From contig JAEHOE010000131.1 of assembly GCA_016858145.1 (NCBI GenBank), positions 186,001-250,000 on the forward strand: a stretch of DNA of 64,000 bases, in the 5' to 3' direction. Source of the DNA: Edaphochlamys debaryana. Lineage: Eukaryota > Chlorophyta > Chlorophyceae > Chlamydomonadales. Every line of letters starts with the position of its first letter. The first letter of the stretch is position 1. Both the position numbers and the translations under genes were made by a program. The notes under the pieces were generated by a model that saw nothing but the letters and a program-made list of their open reading frames with translations, searched no databases and had not been told where the DNA came from. Below, piece by piece: positions 1-12,647 of the stretch.

Positions 1-3000
1 GCGGTCGACTCGCATGGCGATTGCAGTGGCTGTGCGTGCATGACACGTCGGCAACACATGTTGACAGGAAGAGGCTTACTGGGCTAGGGAAGGGTCATTG
101 GTCTGAATGGACCTGAAGTGGAGGCAGGCTCGAGCAATCAGCTAGGTGCCGTGGGCGGGGGCCTGGAAGAGCGAAGAGGTGCAGGCTGAAGGGAAGGGTC
201 CGGGTGTACACGGCACGTCCGCCGGTTTGACACGAAGAAGCTCGAAGGAACAGCTAGGGGCCGTGGGGACTGGGGAGTCGTACGCTCATACCTACCCATA
301 GCCACAGGGCTGTCAGGGGGGGGTACAAACAAAGTTGCCCGATATCATGCCCCAAAGTTCCCCGACCCCCGGGACCGACGACCGACCGACCCGTACAGTG
401 TACGACACTGTCGTACAAGGCCTCGTACTCCATTTTATGCCTTTCGCGTTTCGCTGGACTGCTGACCGTGTGCTCTATCCATGGGCGCGCACAGCACTCC
501 CGGTGGCCCACGTTGGTCGGGTACCATCAACCATGCCACGGACCCCGACCCGTCGTTGCTAGTACTGTGCGATCTGAGACGCGGTAGTGGAAGGCGGGCT
601 TCCGGGAGCACCTGGGAGACGCCTTTGGGTGGCCACGTGTGTGCCCGGGGCCCGGCATGCCGACATGTCCCACCGGTCCCGACTCCCTAACACCGCAGGA
701 AGGGTACCACCAGTGTTGCTATCTTCCGTGGCGAAGGTTTCTGAAATCCCAGAACTTTCCTGGCCGGCTAAGCAAGAATGTTAAGCGGCGGACAGAACTT
801 TCTCGCCGCTGGGGGTCAAAGTGTTACGGCCAGAACACCTTCCTGCGGACCCCCAGAGAGGGTTTCGATGCGGCGGAGGTGGGGCCTGGTCACACCTGCC
901 CCTCCCGGCCCCCCTCCGCCCCGTCACCTCAGCTGCACACCCCTGGCAGGCCCTGGCTTGGCCCCCTACACCCCGCATAGCATGCCACACTGCCAAGTCA
1001 CGGGCCCTGGGACAGAACATTGGGGCCTTGCGGAGGCAAAATGATCCATGGCGGGCAGAACTTTTGCGTCATTGGGGGCGGAAATGTTACCTTCTGCCAG
1101 AACTTGTCGGCCATAACGGCTGGAAATGTTCCAGCGCCCGTAACATTTCGGTAACTTTGTAACTATGATAGCAACACTGGGTACCACTGCTAGCATAAGT
1201 TCTTGCCATGCTGCATGCTCAGGGCGTGCGGGATGATGCTGGGCGCTGCTCTACGCCGCGGTGAGTCACCGCCGGTGACAAAGTCCCGCCGCACAGCCTC
1301 CCAGAGTCCCCCCAACCCCCCCGACCGACGACCGACCGAGAACTTTGGGCCCCCAAAACATGAAGAGGCGTACTGGGCCAGGGCTGCCTCTCTATCTCCT
1401 ACGCGCGAGATCTCAAGAACGACGCGTTGTAGGCTCGCTCAGGCTGGCTGAGTCATGAGATCGAAGGGAGTGGGGGACTCATTACAGGTGCGTGGGCCGG
1501 TCGCGAGCTCGCCGGCCCTGGGACCGCGAGGCGCTGTCAGCCGCTACCTACCTGCGCCCATTATTCTTTGCAACAAGAGCGGAGGCGGACAGGCCCCCGG
1601 AACCAGAACCCCAAGAACGTGCACACGGCCCTTGCTGGGGACCGTTCCCCTCGCCCCAGGCGTCAACTCATCGCTCGGCAGTCCCAGACAGCATTCGCCC
1701 CACTCTTTCCCACGTGTCGTCCCCAACAAGGGGCTAGCAAGCAAGGCTCACACTTGCAGGCTCAGTCAACAACGACGTTGCACGACGCAAACCGCACAGA
1801 GGGGCAGCGCTCAGCGGAAGAAGATGGCTGCCCATCCAGTAGGAAGGGTAAAGGGCCCAGCGCCCCACCCACCCACCAGCCATGGAGCCCACACTCGGCG
1901 CACAATCAAGCCACCACCCGACCCCCCGTCCATGCAAGCACCCGGGTTGGCCCGACAAGGCAAGTGGGCCCGCATCCTACTATTAACGCCCCAGTCACGA
2001 CGAGCAGCGTTGCCGAGAGAACCGCGGCTCTTGCAGGCGAGCATGATCGGCATCAACAGAGGCCGAGCGGCGCAGCCCTCATCCAACGCCCTCCACTGCC
2101 GCCTGCCCACCTCTCCTTCCCGCTTGCACGCAAAGCGATGCACGTGCACATACACCTCAGCAGTACGGCTTTAGCGAGCCCCCACTCACACCTCAGCAGT
2201 TCTCAAAGACTCATTGATGCATGCATCCACACGCGTGCAAATCCTTGGCACACTTAGAGTTTGCAACATCGGACGCAGCAATGCACATTGCAACGCTAGG
2301 CAGCACTGCACAGGGAAGAGCAGACCGCCCTCAAGCCGGTCAGTCTCTCTTGCCCATGCAAGACATACAGGAATCTAGATAGGCACTCAGTGTGCACACC
2401 AACACCCGTGCACCAATCGCATTGGCTTCTCCAACTTTACTTCTCCCTGCATTCAAATCTTCTCGCCGCGCTAGTGCCAAACAGCACTCTATGTGCCCGC
2501 ATCCGCACAACGTTGCCGTTGCAGCGGCCCTTTGACTTCATCTACTTTTGTGGGTCACACAGCGTTTAGCCACGTCCCTTGAAGCGTGCAAATTACCTGC
2601 GTACCCCATCAACGCGCAACCACCACTCGACGACTGCTCAACTCAGCTGGCGCAGAGACAACGCCCATCCAACGTGCCACCGCCGAGTGCAAGCAAGCCA
2701 TGCCGCCAACGCCAACGCTAACGCCAACGCACCAACTTGCATACAAAACCTGCCACCACACGCAGACAGTCCCCAAAACGGCCGCCCAGGCCCAATCCCA
2801 AACAATTGCCCATAAAAGTGGCCGAAAGAAGTGAATCCCGGGGAGCAGGCCCGGACATGGGCCTTGGGTCCAATGCCCGCAACGACTGCAACGCACGGTA
2901 GCAGGGTACCCCTGCACGGTAGATTCAGTCAACCCCAGCCTGAGCCCTGCCCCAGCCCCTGCTCACAGAAAACGACACGCATTGTCGATGCCAACAAGAT

Positions 3001-3405
3001 TCTGTATATGAGTTGATAAGGCACGCTCCTGGGCAGGCCTGCCAAAACCATCCACTCTGCAAAAGCAGCTCTCAAACGAGCTGAGTTGTGAAAGAAAGTT
3101 CTTGCGCTCGAGGAAGAGGGCAATGCCAAAAAAACTTGATCTTGCGCGTTGCCACGCACGATCAGGCCCGCCAAGCCCGGCTGTGAGTGGGACATGCCTA
3201 CTAGGCCTTCTGCGTGTCAAGAAGAGGCCTTATCAAAACACACCGCCAGACACCGTAACACCTTCCTTACAAGCCCCTCCCACCATCAACGCCGCAACTC
3301 TGCATCTTGACAACACTTGACGAGCTCGACTACCCCGTAGCCATGCCTCGCGGGTCACCAGATAGCGGTGCGTCACACGCCCGTACCCGCCCGTCGCGCG
3401 TGCTT
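1..3405. other. Intergenic region downstream of GC1, no gene supported
   Basis: No convincing exon was found. Open frames here are short, begin mostly at non-ATG codons and have no recognisable domain. What can be seen: a perfect 9-bp inverted repeat at 399-417; a short motif around CCGACGACCGACCGA present near 373-388 and again near 1323-1338; a second short repeat (AGAGGC-TACTGGGC-AGGG) near 71-90 and 1366-1385; scattered diverged copies of an AGAACTTT-type motif between 750 and 1160; and an AACGCC microsatellite near 2707-2733. This looks like repeat-derived spacer plus the 3' flank of the cyclase gene that ends at 3406. Confidence 0.6.
3267..3271 (-). terminator. Candidate TGTAA poly(A) signal of GC1
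   Basis: The minus strand reads TGTAA here, 135 bases beyond the GC1 stop codon. TGTAA is the usual poly(A) signal of chlamydomonad algae. A five-base word can occur by chance, so this rests on position and on the algal context. Confidence 0.4.
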
Positions 3406-6400
3406 TCACGGTCGGCCCTCGCCCGCCAATGGCGGGGACTGCCCGTAGGAGGAGACCTTGTCAAACGGCCACACGCCGCCGGGGGAGCCTCCGCCCTCGC
3501 GCTTCCCGCCAACGGGGACCTGCGCAAACGAGGCCCCCGCCGCGTGCTTCCGCGGCTCCGGGAGGCGCCCGCTCGCGCGCTGCCCCAAGGACAATGCCAT
3601 GTTGGAGCCGGAGGTGTTGGGCGGGAGGGCGCCCGACATCATGGTCGTGGAGAAGAGGGCGGTGGAGTCGAGGTTGTGCTGGGAGAACGTCAGCCGCGCG
3701 ACCGCGCTGTCGTCGCCGCCGACCGAGGGGAACATGGCGAAGTCCGAGACCGTGCCGCCCGTCGTGAGCTGGAAGCCCCCGGCCGCGTGCAGAGCCTGCG
3801 CGAGCTGCTGCTCTTGCCGCTGCTGCTGCTGCTTCTCCTCGTCCCTGCCCCTATCCCCGTCCTGCAGCTGCAGCTGCTCCCGCTTCCTGTCCCTGTCACT
3901 GTCACTGTCCCGCTCACGGTCGAGGTCCCCATTCCGCTGCTTCTCGGGCTGCACGTGCGCGCTGGGGCGGTCCTCAGCGCGGTGCTGCTCGTGGCCGCTG
4001 GTCCAGGCCTCGATGCGCCCGGCGGTGGTGGTGATGGTCGTGGCGGAGACCGCACAGGCGTCCGCTCCGCTGCCGAGCTGCGGCTGCGTCGGCGTCGGCA
4101 GGAGGACGGTGTTCTCTATCGTCGCCTGCCGGCTTTCGGGAGGGGGTGTGTCGGCAAGCGCATGGGGCACCGCGGAGCCGGGCAGCGCCCACAGGTGCGT
4201 CTCCATGAGGCCCTTGCCCTTGACCTCGATGCCGCCCGTGGGCGCCCAGCCCTCGTGCTTGGAGGTCAGCAGGGAGTACTGCGGGTGGGGAGGAGGGCGG
4301 TGAGGTTTGGGTCAAGAGCGAGTTGGGGAGTGAAGCCCTGTCAGCAGCAGGGGGCGGCAGGGACCGCTGCTCACCGTGTCGCTGCTGACGTGCACGCTGC
4401 CGGGCTGCGAGGTGCTCTCCATGCGGCTGGCGGTGTTGATGGTGTCGCCAAAGAGGCAGAAGCGGGGCATGCGGGTGCCCACCACGCCGCTGACCACGGG
4501 GCCCGAGTGGATCCCCACACGGATCTTGACGGGCTCGCCCGTGGTGGGCATTTGCAGGCGCTTGGCGGCACGGAGCATGGCCTGAGGGGGTAGGGATGCG
4601 CAGGAGTGAGCTGACTGTGATGCAAAGAAGAGACAAGGTTGAACCCCACTGTCCCCGCCTCTACCACTGCCGCTCACCTGTGCAAAGGCAAACACCCGGT
4701 CCGCCTGATGTGGGTCGGACTCACTGCCGCCCTGCACAGCCGCCATGCCGTCGGCGTCCTCGGTGATCAGCCCACCCGCCACCACGTAGCAGTCGCCAAT
4801 GGTCTCCACCTGAGGGGGCGGGGGGCGGGTTGGGAGGTGGGCTCAGCTTCTTCCGAAAACGAAGGGCTTGGAGGCCAGGACAGAGATGGGTTGCGTTTGG
4901 GCTTGGGATTGACATGTTGCTCACACACACCTTGTACACTCCGTACACGTCAAGCTGGGAGTCGAAGCGCACAAAGAGGTCGTTGAGGAACTTCATGACC
5001 ACGGTAGGGGGCAGCTGCTTGCACATGGGCGTGAAGCCCTGAATGTCGGCAAACAGGACCGTGACCTGTCGGGGGAAGGAGGGGCCCACAAGAGTGAGGC
5101 ATGAAGCCGTGAGGTACTGTGTGGGGGCAACGGCTGGTGGCACGGCTCCAACCTCCTCCCACCTGCGGGTGCCACGTGGCGAGGCGCGTGCAGTCCCGCA
5201 CGTACGGCCGCCACGCAGCCAGAGAAGCAAGGGATGTCCGGCAGTTGTGGTAGCCCGCCTCGGCGTCAAACGCCGGGGGTGGGGGCGTGAAGCCCTCCTC
5301 CGTCATGTACGCGAGCACGTGGCGAGGGAAGATCTGCTCCAGCAGCCGGTGCTCAGCCTCCGACACCTGGGGCAGTGGCGGGACAGGTTTATCGTTGGCT
5401 TAGGCTGTAGACCCGAGCAACCACATACCCCACCCATAAGCACCTGAGCGTCCTTCATCAACAGTCCCGCCTGGCGCAACCTGCCATGCCCCAAGCCCCA
5501 AGCCCCAAGCCCCAAGCCCACCCCGCCCACCTGCGCGATGTGCCTCTCTGCCTCCACCTTGGCCGTCACGTCCTTCTGCATCACCACCAGGTACCGAGCG
5601 CCACTGTCGGGGTCCGTCACCGCGGCGGTGCGCACCTCGTGCCAGGCCAGGCCCACCACTGGGGGCAGCGGCTGGGACCCACCCCTGTCCCCGGCGTCGC
5701 CCTCAGCCTCCCCGTCACCAGCCTCGCCGCCCGTGTATGGTAAAGGCTCGACACCACGGAGGGCTGTCCGTGCCTCTGGCCCAGGCTCGTAGAGGGTGCT
5801 GCCGCTGTCGGCCCGGCGGAACACCGGGTTAACATCTGCATCGCCGGTCCTGGGTCCCGGGCGCATGATGTACGACCGAATTCGGCGCGGGTCAGGGCCT
5901 GCATGCCCCACCGTGGACGCGACTTGGGAGGGCACGAGTGTCCCAGGTGTGAGGGACTTGGTCCGCGTCAGCGCTGCTGCGTCTGCAGCTGAGTTGAGGT
6001 GGCTGCTGGCACCCGTCCTGGGGGTGGGGGTGAGCGTGGTGAAGGGGGGGTCCATCAGGCTGTCACCAGCTTCCACCAGCTCCGTCCCAGGGATGGGCGA
6101 GCAAGACGGGGACGCCGAGTCTGCGGTCATCTCGCGCGCAGCAGTAGCCAGCACGCGGCTGTGACCCGAGCGGCTGACGGTCGGGGGGTCCGTAGCGCTA
6201 CGCTGAGGAGCGTCGTGGAAGCCGCTGTGCAGGCCGAATGCGTTGCTGCCGCTCTGGATGCCACCCTCGCCACGAGAGCTGGTCATCCCCGTCGCCGTGG
6301 CTGACTGCGGGGCAGGCCGCCTCGTGGCCACGCCAGGGCTTCCCTCCACGACACTGCCCGCCGCATTGTAAGACGACTTGGGCGCCCCCCTCAGGCTGGA

Positions 6401-9400
6401 CGCGAACTGCAGCACGCGGGACGAGGGCGCCCGTGTGGACCCCGCGGGCGAGGAGGGCATAGCAGGCACCGTCGGTGCCGTGACGCTTCCACACGTCCGC
6501 ATTGCCGCCACCGAGCCAGCGCCAATCGTGCGCGCCTCCCACGCGGCAGTGCTGTCCGCTCGCGGCCCGGCCGTTGGGTCGAGGACCTCGGTGCGGGCGG
6601 CCAAGGTGCCCACAACAAAGTGACGCGCCGACGCCGGCCGCAGAAAGCGGTGAGCTGGGGCCAGCAGGATCGCGGCACGCGCGGAAGCGGGCCGCAGCAA
6701 AGCCGCGGTCCCCGCGGGGCCATTGGTTGGCACCGTAACGCCTGCGCCCGGGGTCCCATCGACGCTGGTGCTGGCCGTCGACCCCACGCCGCTGGCTGTG
6801 ACCATTGCCGGTGTTGCCATGCCCATGGTGATGCTGCTGCGGCGCACCGAGGACGCCACCCGCTTGGCCATCTGGTCCACAATCTCCTCCAGTGGCTGTA
6901 GCTGGTCGCTTGCGGCCGCGTCGCCCAAGCTGCTGCCACCCGCGTCTGAGCCCGCTGCGTGGGAGGCACCAATACTGGCCGCCGCGGCGGCAGCAGTGCT
7001 GGAGGGGGCGACAGGCCGTGTGCCCACAGCTTCCGCAATGAGTTCCGTGTCCGAGGCAGAAGTTGGAGCAGGTGGTGAGTGCAACGCCGGTCTTGACGTC
7101 ACTGCATAGGGGCTTGCTCCAGCCATGCCACCCATCTGTCCGGCGAGGATGCGTGTGGATTGGTGAGGCACCGAGTGACTGAGGGCGTTGCCGTTCAGCT
7201 GGCTGCCTGCGGACTGCCCCTTGGCAGACTGGCCTGGGTAGCTGTCAAAGGTGGGTGCGCTGGGTGTGCTGGCACTGGTTCCCAGGTACCCATCTTGCTG
7301 AGGCGCTGGGTGGGGGTGCCCAGACGACGCGCACGTGAGCAGCGCACTGGTGCTGGGGGTGGGCAGCGCTGGGCCGCTCGCTGCGTTGACGATGGTGCTC
7401 GAAGAGAGCGCCGGGTCATCGAAAAGCACTTGCCAGCTGCTCGTGGCGAGTGGGTCCACGGTTGCAAAGAGCTGCCGTGACTTGTTCCTCGAGCGGTTGG
7501 GGGCCTGCAGGGGTGCAGCGAGCGGGGGTATGCTTCACAGCCTTCCTGACTGGCCAGCATGTGTTGTAGGCATCCCGGAAAGTGAGCTTGACACCCACAC
7601 CGCATGGTGATTGGCAAGCAGACCTTCCCCCCCAGAGGCTCCAGCGGCTACTGCATATGCCTGTCACCACCTAGGCACCACCTCTGATGCCCCAGGAGCA
7701 CACCACATACCTGCGTGGTCCGGCGCTGCGGCTGTGCTGCCATGTTGACAGTGCTGGGCACCGCGCCGCTACCCGTCTCTGCCGGCACTGCGTTTGCACT
7801 GCTCGTGGACCCAAGCGACATGGCCAGCGTCACCTCGGAGCCCCGCGGCAAGGGCGACTCCGCCGGGCTGCACTGCATGAGAGCGTCCGCGGTCTGGTAT
7901 GCGCGGCGCAATTGGTGGTCGATGGAGAACGACTTGACCAGTCGGTCCCTGCGCGACGGCAGCGCGAGCGCGGCCGCCAGGGCCACGCTCTCCCCACTGG
8001 CGAGAGGCGTCGTCGGGGATCCGTGCCTGCCGCTGCTGTCCCGGCTGGCCCCCAGGTAGCCATTGTCCGGCACGCTTGCGCGGTGGCCACGCGCGACGCC
8101 AGCCGGCCACGGCACTGAGCCGGAGCCGGAACGGCCAGCCTCTGCAAACACGGGATCCTCGGCGGTCGCGGCCGTGCCGTCCGCATGGACCGCGTTGGGC
8201 CCGAGGAGGCTCCAGCGCCTGATGCGGCTGTCGCCCCGGCGCAGATGAAGCGAACGCCGGCCAGGCTCGGTCCTCGACTGCGCAAAGCTGCCGCCGACGG
8301 TCTCACGGGCTCCAGTGGTGAGGCCAGTGCCACTTGCCGCAACGCTTGCGGACAGCCCAGTCCCGGGTGCGGGGACAGCGGATGGGGAGATGCCGCCCTG
8401 CTCATCCTCCGCCGCTGGGTCTGGCACTGGCACGTCCTGCTCCGGGCCGCCCGGCCCCATCCATGGCGCCGTGTGCACCTGCCCCGGCTCCTCGACCTTG
8501 CTCGGGGACGCCCCCGGCGTGGTCCCGCTGCTGCTCGCGACCCCCGAGCCGGCCGTTGGGCTGCCCTGCTGCCGGTGCTGGGCGGCCAGGCCTGCGGCCG
8601 AGACTGAAACCGCCTGCAGGTCGGAGCTCTGCTGCTCGTCGCACGGGATCATGGCCTCGTCGTGCCCGCCGACTTCCCCCTCGCCCTCGCCAGCCGCTGG
8701 GCCGGCGTACGGCGTCCGCGTTCCGCCACGGCCACTGGGCGGAGGCGGCGCCATCGAGAGGAAGCTAGGCACGTCGGTCTGCAATAGGAACAGGGTCCCA
8801 GTGAGGAGCTGAACGAGTGCGGGCATCCTCGTTGCCTTGCCTTGTTCCCAAGTCCATTGCAATGCCAAAGCCCAAGAGGCTTGCAGCCCCACCAGCCCAA
8901 AGGTTCTCTCGAGCACAGGCCCGAGCTCTGACCTGGCTCTTGTAGCCCTCGCCCGTTGCCGCGGCGCTTCGGTGGCCCAAGGCGGAGCCACGGGAGGTGA
9001 GGCTGGAGGACGTTGGGATGTGTGGGTTGAGTGACGCAGGCACCCGGATGATGCCTGGAGTGGAACGGGCGGGAGGAGCGCTGTCAGCAAAAGCTCTTGT
9101 ACCTGTGTCCGCACTTTCCGGGCTCCTGGTATAGCCTCTGTCGGGCCGCACAGGTAAGGCCCAAGCCTGACCCAGATCAGTTAAGGGCCCTCATGCCTTG
9201 CCGGCTTGACGTGGCTCGATCTGCTGCCCGATCTGACCAACGCGTCCGCAGCCCCCATACAGTCTCTGCTGGCTAGGGTCCCCTGCCAAGACCTCCTCCC
9301 CATCTGAAAACACCACACACTGCACGCGTGCCGCACCTTCCCACACGCCAGGCGTCGACTGCGACCCGACCGTCGACGCCAGCAGCTGCTCCAGCTTGCT

Positions 9401-10993
9401 CGGTTCCAGCACAAAGAGCTGACTCAGCACGTCGTCCAGCCGGGAGCCGCCCCCGCCGCCGGCCCCGGCCTCGCCAAAGGGCGGCGGCCCGCTCGGCACC
9501 CCTTGGCCCGTGTCCTCGCCGCCGCCCACGCCGCTCACGTCCGGTCCGCCCAGGAGGGAGGCGATGGTGGCGCGCCAGGCCCTGGGCCGACAGCCCCCCG
9601 GGCCCAGGGCGCGTGGGCCGAAGTACACCGCGGATGCCGTGTTCTGGTGCCTGCGCCAGTGCGGCGGGGCGAGGTGGGGAGGCGAGGTCAGCAGTAGGCC
9701 TGCCTGAGTTGGGGTGAAACACTAGGAGCAACCCACATCAAAGCAAAGGCATGTTGCAAGCAACCCACATGGCCGGACCGAACGCTGAGCCCAACCCGCT
9801 CCTTGGCACCCCGGCCCACCGCACGGTTCCATCGGCTGCAAAGACCGTCACGATGACGGGCAGGCCCTCCAGGCACGCCGCGCCCATGCGGGCCCACGCC
9901 AGCAACTCCTGAGGCAGGGACCCGCCCGCCACCACCGCTGCGGTCGCCACAGTAAGGGCGCCGGCCGTGGACGGCGCGTCCGCGCCACCCGACGCGACCC
10001 CACCGCTGCCGGTCCCCGTACCGCCCGCGCCCGGCTGGGGCGTGGGCGGGTGCGGGGGCGGAGGCGGAGGCGGAAGCTGGGGCAGTCGGCTGGGGGCCGG
10101 GGCCGCGCGGGCAATGTCCTGTGGGAGCAACTGCAGCAGCAGCGTGCCCAGGACACGGCCTGAGAAGCTGACCCCCAGGGTCCCCGACAAGCTGGGCTGC
10201 AGCGAGGGCCTGGACTCCGTTTCGGCGGGTGCGGACGATGGCGGCCTGAAGCACGCCAGCAGGCCCCCGCCCAAGCGCCGGCGAGGGCCGTCCGGCTTGG
10301 CCGAGAGCGGCTTGGTGGGCCTGTGGAAGAGGTGGGGTGGCGAGGTTGGCGTCCGAGGGGTGTTGGGGGTTGGGGTGGGCATTCCTTTGCGGGGATATGA
10401 GGCCGTTGACCTGCGCTGCCTGAGCTTGCCCTGCCCTGTTCCGCCCGCGCCCGACTTCTGTAGACGGCAGGCAGGCGCGGGGGGCTCCCGCAGGCGCGGG
10501 GGGCTCCCGCCAAGGGGCCACACCGACGTAACCGAGCAACAGAAACGAACCCCGCACACACACCCAGTATGCTTGAGGACCACAAAAAATCTGCGCCTCA
10601 CCCGCGTAGCAGCCGCAGCGGCAGGCACTGCACCAGGAACGGCGGTGCCCACAGCTCGACCTCCGCAGCCCGACCATTGCCGCACAGTACACGCGTCGCA
10701 AGGGCTTCCGCGACATCTGGCGTCAATACTGCCAGAAGGCTCCGTGTCTGGGCCTCAGGCGAACTGTTGGCGCTTTCCTTAGCTGCGAGAAGTGTCGCCG
10801 CAGCACCGTTCCACCATTCCACTGCCCACGCCGCCAGGCGCTTTTCAGTGCCTGGGATATGGTCAAGCGACTGCTTGGGCCAGGTGCTGGCTTTGCCGCT
10901 CTCGAATAGAGACAAGGCCACCACGGGGACCCGCACCGAACCGAATTGCTCGTTGAGCAGCTCCTCGGTGGTCGCAACCACAAGAGCAGCCAT
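3406..10993 (-). CDS. PAS-domain guanylate cyclase, copy 1 (GC1)
   Basis: Predicted cytosolic class III nucleotide cyclase making cGMP from GTP; about 1973 aa. Exons: 10993-10602, 10320-9820, 9650-9337, 9054-8933, 8778-7711, 7504-5531, 5366-5163, 5065-4931, 4809-4678, 4581-4375, 4278-3406. The ATG at 10993 opens a PAS-like N-terminus with a [10 protein letters not shown] core. A second PAS-like part ([18 protein letters not shown]) spans roughly residues 260-420. Low-complexity linkers follow, then a PAS end ([15 protein letters not shown], near 1440), then the cyclase domain from 1526. Metal aspartates are D1532 (FADIQGF) and D1576 (ETIGDCY); purine selectors are E1572 and C1656, the guanylate type; N1663 and R1667 complete the site. 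No membrane segment is seen. The tail has an acidic/basic and glutamine-rich run, then [14 protein letters not shown]. Family and activity are well supported. The ligand sensed by the PAS parts is unknown. Confidence 0.92.
3652..3693 (-). other. Conserved tail motif LTFSQ-x3-D-x2-ALF in GC1
   Basis: This encodes residues 1879-1892 of GC1, [14 protein letters not shown], inside an otherwise low-complexity C-terminal tail. GC2 carries [14 protein letters not shown] in the same place at 36515-36556, while the sequence around both motifs does not align well. GC3 stops before this point. The motif matches no domain I can name; it could be a docking or localisation peptide. Confidence 0.6.
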
Positions 10994-11838
10994 AACAGCT
11001 TGCAGGCTAGCCCAGGCCGCACTTGTTTAATCAGTTGTCATTCTCGTTCTCGCGTTCACTGTCGCGCTGTCACATGGAGCTGCGTTTTGCAAGCTAGATG
11101 ACCGTGTACATGCAATATGAACTTGTGGAGCTGTGGTACCGCGGCGAGGTCGTATAAGGAAACCGCATTTGTGTTCGCGACGAGCCGCAACAGACACAGT
11201 ACCCCAGTCCATTTCCAGTCGCCTCCGTTGCCTTGCTTTGCAGCTCTGGCCCGTACGCAATTGCTATGCGGAAACGCGAGCGCTTTCGCTCGCCATTGTC
11301 AGAATTGGCAACCGCTTCACCGGCCGCCACGTGCCGCTGGCAGCCGGCTGCAAGCTAATACAGAACATGAGAAGCTTGAATACTGTCACCCTTGATCCGT
11401 ACCAGGCGTACGTGTTCTGTCGGAACCCCCCTCCCCGCCCCCGGACCTCCTGCCTCCGCCGTCCCCCGTGCCGGTTACTCTAGCATAGCCGCTTCAGCCG
11501 CATCACCGACTACATCTTCTGCGCATACCGCTCCGTGTAGTGCTAGATAGCCTTGCTGCTTGTGTGCTGCGCGGGGGCTATGCCCGCCTCCCCCGCCGCC
11601 CCCTAGATCTTCGTAACCTTCTCTATCCTGCTACAGAGCTCAGCACCTCATGACAGAGCAGCTCTGCCTGCACCTGTCCCCAGCGCGCAAGTTGCACACT
11701 CCATCCGCATCCCTCCACGCCTGCAGCTGACTCGTACCGCCTTTGTCTGCTATGCGTGCGGGTGAACAAACGGCCCCGAACGCCGCCGTAGCTGTACATA
11801 GCGGAAGAGAGCACGCCCTACATGCTGGGGGCTGGCAA

Positions 11839-12014
11839 AGTTCTGAGCCCCCAAAGTTTGAAGTAGCTCTAGCTAGTCAGGGGGGGGGTTAGGTTCGTCC
11901 CAGACATACATCACGCCTCAGATGGAAAGCGTTTGGCGAGAGGAGCCCAAATCCGCTTTCAGATTTGACAACCGAGGTTTTATTGCAAAGTTCTGAGCCC
12001 CCAAAGTTTGGAGT
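11839..12014. repeat. Pair of direct repeats, possible small mobile element remnant
   Basis: Both copies read AAAGTTCTGAGCCCCCAAAG followed by TTTG(A/G)AGTAG and a run of G. They are 148 bases apart. A related sequence lies near 1341-1365. Such dispersed short repeats often mark ends or target areas of non-autonomous elements, but no terminal inverted repeat pair or target duplication could be shown. Confidence 0.4.
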
Positions 12015-12410
12015 AGGTAGTAGGTCGGGGGGGCCCCGGGGATTTTGTCAAGGTGTGTCCGTGGGTTTTGTCAGAGGGCCCTGCACGCTGTTCTGGCCCG
12101 TCCGAAGGCCTTCTCCAGCATCCGGTGCCTCTACCGTAATACAGCAGTTTACCGCGCGCAGCTGCGCATGTCGCAGGACTAGCAGCGGACCAAGACGGTC
12201 TGTGGGATTCTCTTCCCCTGACCTTGAAGCACCGCCTCTCCAGTCTCCACCCACGATGCCCACATCCCGGTGTCCACAGCAGGGGCCCCTCACTTTAACC
12301 GTCCAGGCAAGGAGTCCCTGGGCCCCTGTTCCGCCGTTCGGCGGCGCTTCCCGCTGGTCTCATCGCATCCTGGCGTCGCCCGCGACGCAGCTCCTCGCCG
12401 GCCCCTGCCC

Positions 12411-12475
12411 TGAGTCACCGCCCCCCTCCCCTGAGTCACCGCCCCCCTCCCCTGAGTCACCGCCCCCCTCCCCTG
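12411..12475. repeat. 20-bp tandem repeat in DUS3 3' flank
   Basis: About three and a half head-to-tail copies of a 20-base unit with core TGAGTCACCGCCCCCC. It lies beyond the DUS3 stop codon, probably in the 3' untranslated region or just downstream. No function is evident. Confidence 0.75.
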
Positions 12476-12647
12476 CGCCTTGCCGGTCTGTCCAGTGCTT
12501 CCCAGCCCCGATGCTTGTGGGCCACAGGAGCGCTCCGCACTCGTCCCCAGCGAGGGGTGGCTCGTCCACGCCAGGCCCACACGGGCCCACCTGCCCTGCC
12601 TCCGGGCCCAACAGGGGCCCAGCACGGGCCCAGAAGGGCCCAGCCCC

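Larger units (their letters stand above)
10994..12647. other. Spacer between GC1 start and DUS3 end, with short repeats
   Basis: This holds the GC1 promoter side and the DUS3 3' flank; no gene was recognised. Two direct copies of a roughly 30-base element (AAAGTTCTGAGCCCCCAAAG core) lie at about 11839-11866 and 11987-12014, and a diverged relative is near 1341-1365. A 20-base unit containing TGAGTCACCGCCCCCC is repeated three and a half times at about 12411-12475. A frame near 11481-11540 reads like a scrap of an old protein but has stops. Confidence 0.55.

Noticed and set aside
1455..2257. Two overlapping plus-strand open frames of about 230 codons
   Set aside because: No domain, frames compete with each other, and GC-rich sequence lacks stops by chance.
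3406..4206. Haem-binding or transmembrane receptor type cyclase
   Set aside because: No haem-NO-binding sequence and no membrane span was found in any of the three cyclases; PAS-like parts are seen instead.
11481..11540. Fragment resembling a coding exon (RFSRITDYIFCAYRSV)
   Set aside because: Too short, ends in stops on both sides and has no partner exons; at best a decayed remnant.
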